Assembly: GCA_958009055.1 (NCBI GenBank)
Contig: OY253651.1
Span: 1,116,001-1,180,000 of the forward strand
DNA from: Choricystis sp. odSpoLacu1
Lineage: Eukaryota; Chlorophyta; Trebouxiophyceae
Reading direction: 5' to 3'
Length of the DNA: 64,000 nucleotides
Below the pieces are notes generated by a model. It was not told the origin of the DNA. It did no database searches and saw only the letters and a program-made list of their open reading frames with translations. Shown here in pieces: positions 54,219 through 64,000 of the stretch; the stretch's first letter is position 1; each line of letters begins with the position of its first letter. The translations under genes and the position numbers were made by a program.

Positions 54219-55286
54219 ATGGCGCGCTACACCTCCATCGCGCTCCTTGCGCTCGTTGCGTTCGCTGGCTTCGCGGCCGCGGGCAAGATCGCCGGCGAAG
54301 CCGGCGAGGCGCTCGCCTTCAAGGGCGAGGCTGTCAAGCCCCTGAAGACCAAGGGCGAGGCCGTTGCCGGCATCGCCGAGGCCGCCAAGCCCCTGAAGCT
54401 CAAGGGTGAGGCTGTCAAGCCCCTGAAGACCAAGGGCGAGGCCGTTGCCGGCATCGCCGAGGCCGCCAAGCCCCTGAAGCTCAAGGGCGAGGCTGTCAAG
54501 CCCCTGAAGACCAAGGGCGAGGCCGTTGCCGGCATCGCCGAGGCCGCCAAGCCCCTGAAGCTCAAGGGTGAGGCTGTCAAGCCCCTGAAGGTCAAGGGCG
54601 AGGCCGTTGCCGCCGTCGCCGAGGCCGGCAAGCCCCTGAAGATCAAGTCCGCCAAGGGCGAGGCCGCTGAGGCCGCCGTCAAGCCCCTGAAGGTCAAGGG
54701 CGAGGCCGTCAAGCCCCTGAAGGTCAAGGGCGAGGCCGTCGCCGCTGAGGCCGCCGAGGCCGGCAAGGCCAACGGCAAGGAGAAGGCGTCCGTCATGAAG
54801 CTGGCCGCCAAGCTGGCCGACGTCAAGGCCGCCACCGGCGAGGCCGCTGAGGCCGCCGTCAAGGGCATGAAGACCAAGAAGGGTGGCGAGGCCGTGGCCG
54901 CGATCGCCGAGGCCGGCAAGCCCCTGAAGATCAAGTCCGCCAAGGGCGAGGCCGCTGAGGCCGCCGTCAAGCCCATTAAGGTCAAGGGCGAGGCCGTCAA
55001 GGCCGTCGCCGAGGCCGCCAAGCCCCTGAAGCTCAAGGGCGAGGCTGTCAAGCCCCTGAAGACCAAGGGCGAGGCCGTTGCCGGCATCGCCGAGGCCGCC
55101 AAGCCCCTGAAGCTCAAGGGCGAGGCTGTCAAGCCCCTGAAGACCAAGGGCGAGGCCGTTGCCGGCATCGCCGAGGCCGCCAAGCCCCTGAAGCTCAAGG
55201 GTGAGGCTGTCAAGCCCCTGAAGATCAAGGGCGAGGCGGTCAAGGCCGTGTCGGAGGCCGGCGAGGCGTTCGGCAAGAAGCACTGA
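54219..55286 (+). CDS. Secreted KGEAVKPLK-repeat protein, undescribed
   Basis: No homologue recognised. 355 aa, single coding exon. A clear signal peptide (RYTSIALLALVAFAGFAAA) is followed by a whole-length repeat. The unit is 27 residues, KGEAVKPLKTKGEAVAGIAE plus AAKPLKL, made of two related half-units built on KGEAV. Three near-perfect units open the array and two close it; between them are variants with KSAKGEAAEAAVKPLKV and one unique linker (GKANGKEKASVMKLAAKLAD). The composition is almost only Lys, Glu, Ala, Val, Gly, Leu and Pro, with balanced charge; no Cys, Trp or Tyr after the signal peptide. Codons are extremely uniform (GCC, AAG, CTG, GAG), as in highly expressed genes. It ends AFGKKH. 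An amphipathic helix-Pro pattern like LEA, apolipoprotein or coat proteins is possible, but function is unknown. Confidence 0.8.
   Translation: MARYTSIALLALVAFAGFAAAGKIAGEAGEALAFKGEAVKPLKTKGEAVAGIAEAAKPLKLKGEAVKPLKTKGEAVAGIAEAAKPLKLKGEAVKPLKTKGEAVAGIAEAAKPLKLKGEAVKPLKVKGEAVAAVAEAGKPLKIKSAKGEAAEAAVKPLKVKGEAVKPLKVKGEAVAAEAAEAGKANGKEKASVMKLAAKLADVKAATGEAAEAAVKGMKTKKGGEAVAAIAEAGKPLKIKSAKGEAAEAAVKPIKVKGEAVKAVAEAAKPLKLKGEAVKPLKTKGEAVAGIAEAAKPLKLKGEAVKPLKTKGEAVAGIAEAAKPLKLKGEAVKPLKIKGEAVKAVSEAGEAFGKKH
54321..55277 (+). repeat. 81-bp tandem coding repeat array
   Basis: Near-identical 81-bp units start at 54321, 54402, 54483 and 54564 and again at 55035, 55116 and 55197. The intervening part (about 54650-55030) holds diverged partial units. 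Neighbouring units differ mainly by GGC/GGT at one glycine codon, pointing to recent duplication or gene conversion. The 4-unit and 3-unit blocks flank an older core. Confidence 0.9.
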
Positions 55287-55953
55287 ACACTTGAAAAAAA
55301 ACCTGCGCGGCCGGGGGTCGGGGGTTTGCGCGGCTGGCTTGTTCGGGCGGGGTTGGAGCCGACTTGAGAGATAGCTTTATTCTCGGTTCCCCCACTTTTA
55401 GTCCCCGTTCTGGCCCGTGACCCTTCTTTCCTTCCCTTTGTGCCGTGCTGCCACGCAGCGCGCGCGTCCGAAACACAAACACAAAAATTCTTCCCAACCC
55501 AAACGTTTTTCCCAGTGTGATTTTTTTCCCTTGGCCCAGTGATGGATTTTTCTTTCCACACCCTCCAAAAAACTCCTGTTTTTTCTTTGCCCCAGGGGCC
55601 ATGCTCTGAAACCCTTTCCAGCTTTTCTCGTGTAAATATGGGCTGCGCGCGTTAGTAAACTCAAAAATGATGGCAGTTGGTCGATTTCTCTCCTCCGCAG
55701 TGCGCCTCACACACACGATCAAGGCACACACACACAGCCCAAACAATCGCATCTCTTCTCTCTCTGGACAACACACGCTGGCGCTCTGCAAAAACACGGT
55801 TGCCGACGCCAAAAAAACAAAAACAAAAACGAAAACCACTCTCGCTCCACCCACTCTCGTGAGACAACCTCTCTCTCACTGCCGCGGGACGCGCGTCCCC
55901 CTGCTCCTCCTCTCTCCTTCCCCCTCTTTCGATCTCTCACCCGGTCACACACC
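55287..55953. other. Intergenic: 3' region of KGEA gene and COPA promoter
   Basis: 667 bp. Contains A/T-richer DNA than average and a TGTAAATATG at 55632, which may serve in 3'-end formation (TGTAA is the chlorophyte-type signal). No coding exon recognised; open frames on the minus strand are low-complexity. Confidence 0.4.
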
Positions 55954-58900
55954 ATGCTGGTGCGTGTGTGTGGGGCGTGTCTTTGCGTGGTGGTGGGCGC
56001 GAGGAGAAAAACGGGGGCATCGCATCGTCCCCGCCCGCGAAAAAAAGCAACGCCTCTCACTCCCTCCCCTCCACAGACCAAGTTTGAGACCAAGAGCAAC
56101 CGGGTGAAAGGCCTGTCCTTTCACCCCAAGCGGTGAGTGTGGAGGGAGAGTGGATTGGTGGAGACCCGCCCCCGCGCGGCTCGCGCGGATCGGTGCGCTC
56201 AATTTCGCGCGCGGCGCGGGCAGCCCCTCGCTCCCACTGTCCCCACTCCCGGCCTCGCAAACACGCATGGCTCATCCCCTGGTTTCCCTTCTCCACAGGC
56301 CCTGGATTCTGGCGTCGCTGCACAGCGGCGTGATTCAGGTGAGGATTTTGGGGGAAGTGTTGCGTGTGTTTTGCCTGCAACAGCGGCCCCATATGCTGCC
56401 TGTCAGCCTTCCCAGTCTGCACGCGGAGACAGCTGGCCATGTTGCCGTCGGGTGCGGCTGCGGTCAGGACGGTGGGACGCGCGGGCGCGCGACCGCAGCG
56501 GCGCGCGTATTGCAAAAAAAAAAAAATGCGCGCATTGAGACATCGGCGCGCCGGCGTGCGATGCGTCCGCGATGCCAAGGGCCCGATGAAGGGACAGGTG
56601 CCGCGCAGCCGGCGCATGTGTGTTTGAGTTGCGCACGCGGCGGTGGCGCCGTCGAAGCTGCGATTTCTGCCGACGCGTCCCCACCCCGTCTCACCCACCC
56701 TCACCACCACCCTCCAGCTCTGGGACTACCGCATGGGCACCCTCATCGACCGCTTCGACGAGCACGACGGCCCCGTGCGCGGCGTTGACTTCCACCCGTC
56801 CCAGCCCCTGTTTGCGTCGGGGGGTGATGATTACCGCGTCAAGGTGTGGTCCCTCACCTCGCGCCGCTCCCTCTTCACCCTGCTCGGCCACCTGGACTAC
56901 GTGCGCACCGTGCAGTTCCACCCGGGCGCCTGCCCCTGGATCCTGTCGGCGTCGGACGATCAGACGGTGAGGCTGTGGAACTGGCAGTCTCGCTCGGCGG
57001 TCGCCGTTTTAACGGGGCACAACCACTACGTCATGTGCGCCCGCTTCCACCCCACGGATGACGACCTGATTGTGTCCGCGTCGTTGGACCAAACCGTGCG
57101 GGTGTGGGACGTGGGCGGCCTGCGCTCCAAAACAGTCGCGGGCGGCGGCGGCGGCGGGGGCGGGGGCTACCCCCCCTCCTACGGCGGCAGCTCCGGCCTG
57201 GGCGGCGGCCTGGACCGCCCCCCCCCCCCCCCACGCCGCCTCCGCCTCGGCTGCCGCCGACCTGTTCGGCGGGGGCGGCGGCGGGGACGCCACCGTCAAG
57301 TTTGTGCTGGAGGGACACGACCGCGGCGTCAACTGGGCCTCCTTCCACCCCACGCTCCCGTTGATCGTGTCGGGGGCTGACGACCGCCAAGTCAAGCTGT
57401 GGCGCATGAACGACACCAAGGTGAGAGGAGGGAGAGGGTGTGTGTGTGTGTGTGTGCGTGCTGTCCTCGCCCTTTGTTTTCCTTCACCAATACCCTTCCC
57501 CTCCACCCACCCATTCACCTCCAGGCCTGGGAAGTGGACACCCTGCGCGGCCACGTCAACAACGTGTCCTGCGTCCTCTTCCACCCCCGGTCGGATGCTG
57601 TCGTGTCGGATTCAGAGGACAAAACGGTGCGCGTGTGGGACCTGTCCAAACGGGCGGGCGTCCAGACCTTCCGCCGCGAGCACGACAGGTTCTGGGTGCT
57701 GGCGTCCCACCCCCGCCTCAACCTGCTGGCTGCCGGGCATGATTCAGGCATGCTGGTCTTCAAGCTCGCGCGCGAGCGCCCGCCCGCGTGCGCCGCGGGC
57801 GGCGCCCTCTACTTTGTGCGCGACCGCCACCTGCGCGTCTGGGACCTGTCGTCCGACCCGCCGTCCGACTCGCCGTTGATCGCGCTGGCCAGGCCGCCCC
57901 CGGGGGGGGGCGGTGGCGGCGCGCCCGCCGCGCCGCGCGCGCTCGCCTTCAACCCCGCCGAATCCGTCGCCCTCCTCACCCTGGACGGTGGCGGCGACGG
58001 GGGCGGCCCCTCCTACGAACTGTACGCCGTCCCCCGCGACGCGGCGGCGGGCAGGGGCGACCCGGCGCCCGAGCCCAAGCGTGGCTCCGGCGCGGGCGCC
58101 GTGTGGGTCGCGCGCAACCGTTTCGCCGTCCTCGACGCCTCCACCAACACGCTGGCCATCAAGAACCTGCGCAACGAGACCACCAAGAGCGTGCCCCTGC
58201 CCCTGCCCACCGACGCCCTGTTTGCGGCGGGCACGGGGTGCGTGCTGCTGCGGAGTGAGGACCGGGTCGCGCTGTTTGACGTGCAGCAGCGCACCGTCAT
58301 CGCCGAGCTCGCCGCCCCGGGCGCCAAGTACGCGGTGTGGTCCCCCGCCGGCGACCGCGTCGCCCTGCTGTGCAAGCACGCCGTCGTGCTGACCGACAAG
58401 AAGCTGGGCGCGTCGACCACGGTGCACGAAACGATTCGCGTCAAGTCGGCGGCCTGGGACGCCGCGGGCGACACTCTGATCTACACCACCCTCAACCACG
58501 TCAAGTTTGCGCTGCCTTCCGGAGACGCCGGCACCCTGCGCACCCTGGACGCACCCGTGTACCTGGCGTCGTCGGACGGGCGCACGTTGAAGTGTCTCGA
58601 CCGCGACGGCGCGCCGCGCGCGCTGGCTGTCGACGCTTCAGAAGCCGCCTTCAAACTCGCACTCGCCCAGAAACGGTTCGACGCCGTCCTGTCCCTGGTG
58701 CGCTCCGGCGCCCTGTGCGGCCAAGCCGTCACCGCCTACCTGCGCGAGCGCGGGTTCCCAGAGGTGGCGCTCCACTTCACCAAGGACCCGCGCGCGCGGT
58801 TTGCGCTGGCCCTCGAGTGCGGCGCGGTCGACGTCGCCCTCGAAGCCGCCCGCACCCTGGACGATGAGCCCTCGTGGCGCGCCCTGGGCGGGGAGGCAGT

Positions 58901-60802
58901 GAGAAACGGCAACGTGGCGGTGGCCGAGTTTGCTTATCAGGTGAGTGGTTGGCGGGGTGGGAGAGGAGGTTGGCGCGAGCGGGGCGGCGGCCACACACAC
59001 ACGCAACACACACTCACCCCTCCCCACCCCCCACCCTCACCCCCCACCCTCCACCAAAAACACAGCGTGTCCGCGACTACGCCAAGCTGGCCTTCCTCTA
59101 CCTCGTCACCGGCGCGTCCGACAAGCTGGCCAAGACGCTGAAGCTGGCGGCCTCAGGGAAAGGGGACGCGGCCGCGCGCTACCAGTTTGCCCTGTACGCG
59201 GGCGACGCCGCCGAACGCGTGCGCGCGCTGGAGGCGGCGGGCCAGATCCCGCTGGCGGCGGCTGCGGCCGCGGCGGCGGGGCTGGACGACGAGGTGGCGC
59301 GGTTGACGGCGGACAACGAGGCGGCCGCCAAGGCGGCTGCCAGCGCGGTGCGCGGTGGTCAGCCGGCCCCGCCTCCCCTCCTGCTGACCGGGGGCGACGC
59401 CAACTGGCCCCTGCTGCAAGTCACGCGCGGCGTGTTCGAGTCGCTGGCCGCCAAAGCTGCCGCCGCAAGCGGCGGTGGTGGCGGCGCCACCGCGTCGGCC
59501 GCCGCCGCCTCGGTCGACGCCGACGCGGCCGACGCGGCGGCGGGCGCATGGGGGGACGACCTGGACCTGGACGCCGGCGGCGACTGGGGCGGTGGTGAGG
59601 GTGAAGAGGGTGGTGTCGCTGCTGCTGCTGGCGGGTCGGACGACGATGGAGAGGGCGGGTGGGACGGCATCGACGACCTCGACCTCCCGACCGACGTCTG
59701 CGACGGCGCGGCCGCCTCCGCCACCGCCACCGGCCCCGCCTTTGTCGCCCCCGCCCCCGGCCCCCCGCCCGAGGCGCGCTGGCTCAAGTCGTCCACGCAC
59801 GCGGGCGAGCACGCGGCCGCGGGCGCCGTGGAGTCGGCGGCGAGGCTGCTGAACGGGCAGCTCGGCATCGTCAACTTTGCTCCCCTCACCCCCACCTTCA
59901 CCACGCTCCGCGTCGCCACGCTCGCCACCCTGCCCGGCCTCCCCGGCACCCCCTCCCTCGCCACCCCGCTGGGGCGGGACTGGGCCCCCGACGACGAGGC
60001 GGGGCCGCCCCGTGCGCCCAGGGTGGCGGTCACCGTGGCTTCTCTGGAGCCGACGCTGCGGGCGCTCTACGCGGCTGTGACCGACGGCAAGTTCGCGGAA
60101 GGCCTCACCGCGGCGGACACCCTCCTCCACGCCATCCCCTTCGCCGCCGCCTCCACCCGCCAAGAAGCGGACGAAGTGAAAGAGCTGCTGGGTATCGCGC
60201 GCGAGTACAACGTGGGCCTGCGCTGCGAACTGGCGCGCAAGGCGGCGGCCGCGGCGGGCGACACCGCGCGCGCCGCGGCTCTCGCAGCCTACTTTACTCA
60301 CGCCGCCCTCCAGCCCGCCCACGCCACCCTGGCCCTGCGGTCCGCCATGGTGGCCCACTACAAGATGGGCAACCTGGCGACTGCGGCCACGTTTTGCCGG
60401 CGCCTGCTCGACGGTGGCGCGCCATCCAAGATTGGCGCCCAAGCGCGGCAAGTGCTGGCCGCCTGCGAGCGCGCGGAGGCGGACGCGGTGGAGGTGGACT
60501 ACGACCCGCGCAACCCGTTCGACCTGTGCTCGCTGACGTGGACGCCGATCTACCGGTGAGAGAGTTGGTTGAGAGGGGAGAGGGTTGGGCGCGCGTTGGT
60601 TTTCTTGCGTGTTTTTGTTTCTCCCACCTTCCCTCCACCCTCCCCTACTTCCCACAGCGGCAACCCCTTCATCGAGGACCCCTACACTGGCGCCCGCTTC
60701 CAGCCGTCCTGCGAGGGCGCACTGTCCCCCGTGGGGGGGCTGTCCAAGATTGGCGCCCCCGCGACTGGGCTGGCGCCCCTGGTCGGCGGCAGCGGGTGGT
60801 GA
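55954..60802 (+). CDS. COPA: Coatomer subunit alpha
   Basis: Alpha-COP of the COPI coat; WD40 propellers bind KKxx cargo. Seven exons: 55954-55959 (ATG CTG only), 56077-56132, 56299-56338, 56718-57420, 57525-58940, 59066-60555 and 60658-60802; 1284 aa. The joined start, [20 protein letters not shown] then [20 protein letters not shown], is the invariant COPA N-terminus. WD40 repeats continue through [28 protein letters not shown] blades and [15 protein letters not shown]. The C-terminal domain ends [19 protein letters not shown], also invariant. Exon 4 has one base too many in the C15 run at 57218-57232, in a Gly/Pro linker between WD repeats 5 and 6; correcting it joins the blades (GGGLDR to [12 protein letters not shown]). 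An Ala/Gly/Asp-rich linker is inserted before the C-terminal domain. Confidence 0.95.
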
Positions 60803-61269
60803 GGAGAAAAAGGGGTGGTGGTGGTGCCCCCCACTCAGGCAGCTTTTTCATTCGTGCATTTCTTCATGGCATGGGGAGAGAGAGAGAGAGAGGGTTAGGG
60901 AGAAAGACGGTGAACAAAAAAACAACCACGCGCGGCGAGGCCGCGTGTGTGTGCGTGAGAGAGAGTGTTTAGGGGGGGGGGGCTTGCTACACACAAGGCA
61001 AACGCTAACATATCATGTGGGGGGGGCGTGTGTTTTGTAAACACCCGGTCGGGGGAGAGAACGGGAAAGCAACACGAAAGAGAAGAGGCGGTTTGAGGCT
61101 AGGTGCCCACAAAACAAAACAAAACCCCACGCCACAGGCGTCCCGCTGCGAGCCCTCCACACCTCGCCAGTGTTTGCTCGCCTAACCTCTGCCTCCGGAG
61201 CTTGCCAGTCCGGGGGCGCACGCCGCCGTCGCCGCACAAAGAGGAAGCCCAATCTGTAAATCGGGCACG
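60803..61269. other. Intergenic: COPA 3' region and promoter of the coiled-coil gene
   Basis: 467 bp. GA-rich tract at 60871-60893, a G9 run at 60972-60981 and TGTAAACACCC at 61036. Nothing coding recognised. Confidence 0.35.
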
Positions 61270-64000
61270 ATGCTTTTCACGCGGCGCGAGCGCAAGGTGA
61301 GTGCTGTTGCCACGCCCCCTGACGTGCCCCGTTGGCATTGTTTGACGCGTGCGTTGGTGTGGGGGCGGCAATTGGTGGGGAGGAGGGGTGTAAGGGGGCG
61401 TACGAGCGCAAAGCTCTCGTAAGCACGAGAGGCATCCCCCCCTCACCCCACGCCCGCCGTCTCACACCTCCCCGCCTCCCTCTCTCCATCTCTAGGTCCA
61501 CCCTGGTGACGCCTCCGCCCCCACTCACAAGCCACTGCCCGGCCGCAACGCGGTGACGTCGGTGGACTGCACCCCCGTCGCGCGGCGCAGGCACGGCACG
61601 CCCTCCCCCCACCCGCGCGCGCCCTCCCCCTCCCGCGAAGCGTTGCGCGCGTCCGCCGAGCTGGGCGCCTTCATGGCGCTGGACGGCAGCGCCCGGCGGC
61701 GGGGCACCAGCCCCGGGCCGTCGCCGTCGCCCGCCGCGACCGCGCGCGGGCGCGCGCTGTCTGTCGACGGCGCGGGCCGCGAACTGCTGGCCCACTTCTT
61801 TGGCCTGTCGGCGGCCCAACAACGCGTTGCGTTGCGGGACAGCCGGGCCGCAGACTGGCGGGCGCGGTCGGTGGCGGCGAGGCCGCCGCCAGCGGAGCGT
61901 GCCGCGCCGGGGGGCGTCGCGGCCGCGGAAGCCGAGAAAGCTCTGCTCACAGCCGCCGTGAACGCGGCCGCCGCCCGGGAAGCCGAGAAACGGCGTGATT
62001 CGACGACTGTGGAGATTGTGGCGTCGCCCGTGGGCGACGTCGCATCGCCGCGGGCGCCGGTGGTTGAGGAGGACGCCGACGCTGCCGCCACCCCCACCCA
62101 CCTCACCACCCGCCGCCGTCACCGTCGCGGCACACAGGTCGTGCCTCTGGCGTCGGGGCCGCCATCGACCGCGGTGCCGGCCTCGCTGGTCGCATCCCGG
62201 GTGGCCACGGATGCTGCGGAAACGGCAACGGACGCCGACGCCGCAGACGCAGACGCAGTCGCGCGGCGCCGGTTTGGCCCCCTGCCGCCGCCGCCCGACG
62301 TTGTTTTTCCCCCCCTGCCGCAGGCTGTCACTGCCCTGCCCACGCCACCGCCCGCGCTGGCGTGCCTAGCGGCGCGGCGCAGCGAGCACGGGGTGGTGCA
62401 GCAGCACAAGGAGGCGGAGGTGGAGGCGGCCCCCGCCGCTGCGCCTTCTCCCCCCGCGTCGCCGCTCGCGCCGCGGCCGGCGGCCGGTTCAGCAATCCGT
62501 CGCCTGCTGCTGCCCCGCAAACCGCCGGCCATGACGCGACGGCCGCGTGCTGCCACTGACGACGTGCTCAAGCGGGTGGCTGCGGCGGCAGCGGCGGAGG
62601 CTGCCCCCGCGTCGCCCGCGCGCTCTGAACCTGGCGCGCGCTGCCCGCCTGCCACCATCGCCTCGCCCGCCGTGCCGCCGCCCGCCACCATGCGGTCGCC
62701 GTCACCGTCGTCCTGTGGCGATGGTCTCGCCCCGCCCTCCGCCCCTCGCGACCCGGGCGCCGCAGAGAGCGAGCGCGCGTCGCCCGCTCCACCGTCGCCG
62801 CACACGCGCCGCGCGACGCCCTCCCCCCGCCGCCGCGCGACGCCCTCCCCCCGCCGCCGCGCGACGCCCTCCCCCCGCCGCCGCGCGGCGTCCGCCACGG
62901 ATGCATCGCCCTCCACTCCGCGAACAGCGGCCGCCCGCCGCGCGCTGGCGTCGTTGGACGAGTTGACGGCGACTCTGGGTGCACGTGTTGATGACGCTTT
63001 CGGCGCGGTGGATGCGCTGGCCTCTGCCCGCGCCACCCTGTCGCTGCCGTCGGCTGAAGCCGCGGCCAAAGCCGCCCAGCTGGAGCTGGCCGCCGCCCGC
63101 GCGGCTGCCGCGGACGCGGCCACCGACGCGGCCGCCGCGCGCGCCGAGCGCGACGCTCTCGCGGCGGCCCTTGACGCTGCGGCCGCCGATCCAGCCGCCC
63201 TGGCCGACCTCGTCACCGCCCGCGGTGGTGCTCGTGCCGGCCAGGACGCAGCCGCCCTGGCGGCCGCCCTGGCGGCCGCCACCGCTGACGCTGACGCGAG
63301 CCGCGCGCGCGAGGCGGCGGCCGCGGAACGCGCGGCCGACGCGGACGACGCCCTGGTGGCCGCCCTGGAGCGGGCGCACGATGCGGAGGAGAGGGCGGCC
63401 GCCGCGGATGCGCGCGCGGAGGCGGCGGCTGAGGCGGCGGACGCGGCAGCCACGCACGCGCAAGAGCTGGAGACGGCGCTCGCCGCCGCCACCGCGGCCG
63501 CCGCCGACGCGGACGCCGCCAAGGCCGCCTACGAGACCGCGCTGGCGGACACGGTGGCCCGCGTGGATGCCGCGGAAGCCGTGCTGGCGGTGTGCGGGTC
63601 GACGGAAGGAGTGACGGCCCCTGCCGCCCCCGCGCCACGCGCTGCCGCCCCCACCTCCCCGCTCGCGTCGGTCGACGCGGCCGACGCGGCGCGCCTGGCC
63701 ACCGAGCTGCGCGCCGCCCGAGCGGCCGCCGCCACCGCGGCAGCCGAACGGGACGCCGCCCTGGAGGCCGCCGCCGCCGCGCGCGCCGAACACGAAGCCG
63801 CGGCCGCGCATCGTGATGAGTTGGCGTCCCGCCTCGACGCCGCTCTGGCCGACGCCTCATCTGCCCGCTCCGAGGCTGCCGCCGAAGCCGCCGCCCGCGA
63901 AGCAACGGCCGCCCCCCTCCGCACCCTGCTGGCCGAATTGGCCGCCTGGAAGGAGGACGCGCTGGCCGAGCTGGCGGCGCGGGAGAGGGCGCGCGACGCC
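61270..64000 (+). CDS. Large Ala-rich coiled-coil protein, 3' end outside the window
   Basis: Not recognised. Exons 61270-61296 (27 nt: MLFTRRERK) and 61496 to the right edge, phase 0; at least 844 aa. The frame stays open for 2.5 kb without a break. N-terminal 200 residues are basic and Ser/Pro-rich, with one less biased piece, DGAGRELLAHFFGLSAAQQR, which may be a small folded element. Then a Pro/Ala region and three tandem RRATPSPR octapeptides (SR-like, with potential TP/SP kinase sites). From about residue 480 it is continuous Ala/Glu/Arg/Asp heptad-like helix, predicted to be a long coiled coil, still running at the end. It resembles cytoskeletal or centrosomal scaffolds in layout, but composition alone cannot assign it. 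Confidence 0.6.
62807..62878 (+). repeat. Three tandem 24-bp repeats encoding RRATPSPR
   Basis: Identical 24-nt units at 62807, 62831 and 62855 within the coiled-coil gene, followed by a fourth, truncated RRAA. DNA identity suggests recent expansion. Confidence 0.9.

Noticed and set aside
54321..55277. Direct repeats resembling a CRISPR array or satellite
   Set aside because: Units are in frame, encode a secreted protein and have no unique spacers.
38847..61040. TGTAA as a consistent chlorophyte polyadenylation signal
   Set aside because: Seen after FANCL (38847), the carrier (about 46170), the KGEA gene (55632) and COPA (61036), but not clearly after the other genes, so it was not annotated.
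62119..63522. 467-codon antisense open frame over the coiled-coil gene
   Set aside because: Ala/Ser/Arg-only composition results from GC-rich Ala codons read backwards; the plus-strand frame is open to the edge and spliced.
1..64000. Transposons, tRNA genes or rRNA
   Set aside because: No terminal repeats with a transposase or reverse transcriptase frame, no tRNA-like B-box fold and no rRNA core sequence were found by eye; a covariance-model search could still reveal small RNAs.

Overview
The window is nuclear DNA from a compact, intron-bearing, very GC-rich eukaryote, most likely a green alga. Evidence for a eukaryote: short GT-AG spliceosomal introns (mostly GTGAG...CACAG) and core nuclear genes for RPB1, TAF2, alpha-COP, SEC62, site-1 protease and NCBP3. 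Evidence for the green lineage: a TGD4-like chloroplast-envelope lipid-transfer protein, a SAMTL-type EF-hand carrier, a PAPS-reductase-first FAD synthase, a RhoGAP-like/FH2 formin and a PASTICCINO2-type dehydratase. The species cannot be fixed from sequence alone; a GC-rich picoalga of prasinophyte type would fit.

About 27 genes fill 64 kb on both strands, often in divergent pairs sharing 90-350 bp or convergent pairs with short 3' spacers. In order: RFC3/5-type clamp-loader subunit (-, cut by the left edge) / FAD synthase (+); secreted patatin-like lipase (-); ZNHIT2 (-); TGD4-like (-) / RPB1 (+); TAF2 (-) / TRM1 (+); Ala-rich coiled-coil protein (-); ER-type M20 dipeptidase (-) / orphan (+); branched-chain aminotransferase (-); SDR39U1 epimerase with two alternative last exons (-) / patatin-like protein (+); orphan (-); CBP60-like protein (-) / hydroxyacyl-CoA dehydratase (+); organellar HSP20 (-) / FANCL (+); formin (+); SAMTL-like carrier (+); site-1 protease (-); SEC62 (-) / NCBP3 (+); secreted KGEAVKPLK-repeat protein (+); alpha-COP (+); and a large Ala-rich coiled-coil protein (+) cut by the right edge. 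There are no operons. Genes of one compartment (SEC62, S1P, COPA, HACD, the RDEL dipeptidase) lie near one another without visible co-regulation.

Exon models were built by hand: splice sites were accepted when the reading phase closed and known family motifs ran through the junction. In seven genes (patatin-like, ZNHIT2, TAF2, coiled-coil, CBP60-like, formin, COPA) the frame closes only if a small indel is allowed in a G/C homopolymer or CG-dinucleotide tract. This is either a base-calling problem or something biological and is reported as a finding. Coordinates of genes on the - strand are given low to high; exon lists are in the evidence. No tRNA, rRNA, CRISPR, transposon or replication origin was recognised.

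The observations most worth following are the duplicated terminal exon of the SDR39U1 gene, the abundant-looking secreted 27-residue-repeat protein with an unusually long upstream region, the CBP60-like protein with a Cys-rich motif, the RDEL-tailed M20 peptidase, and the window-wide intron architecture (tiny first coding exons; G-rich to C-rich intron polarity).
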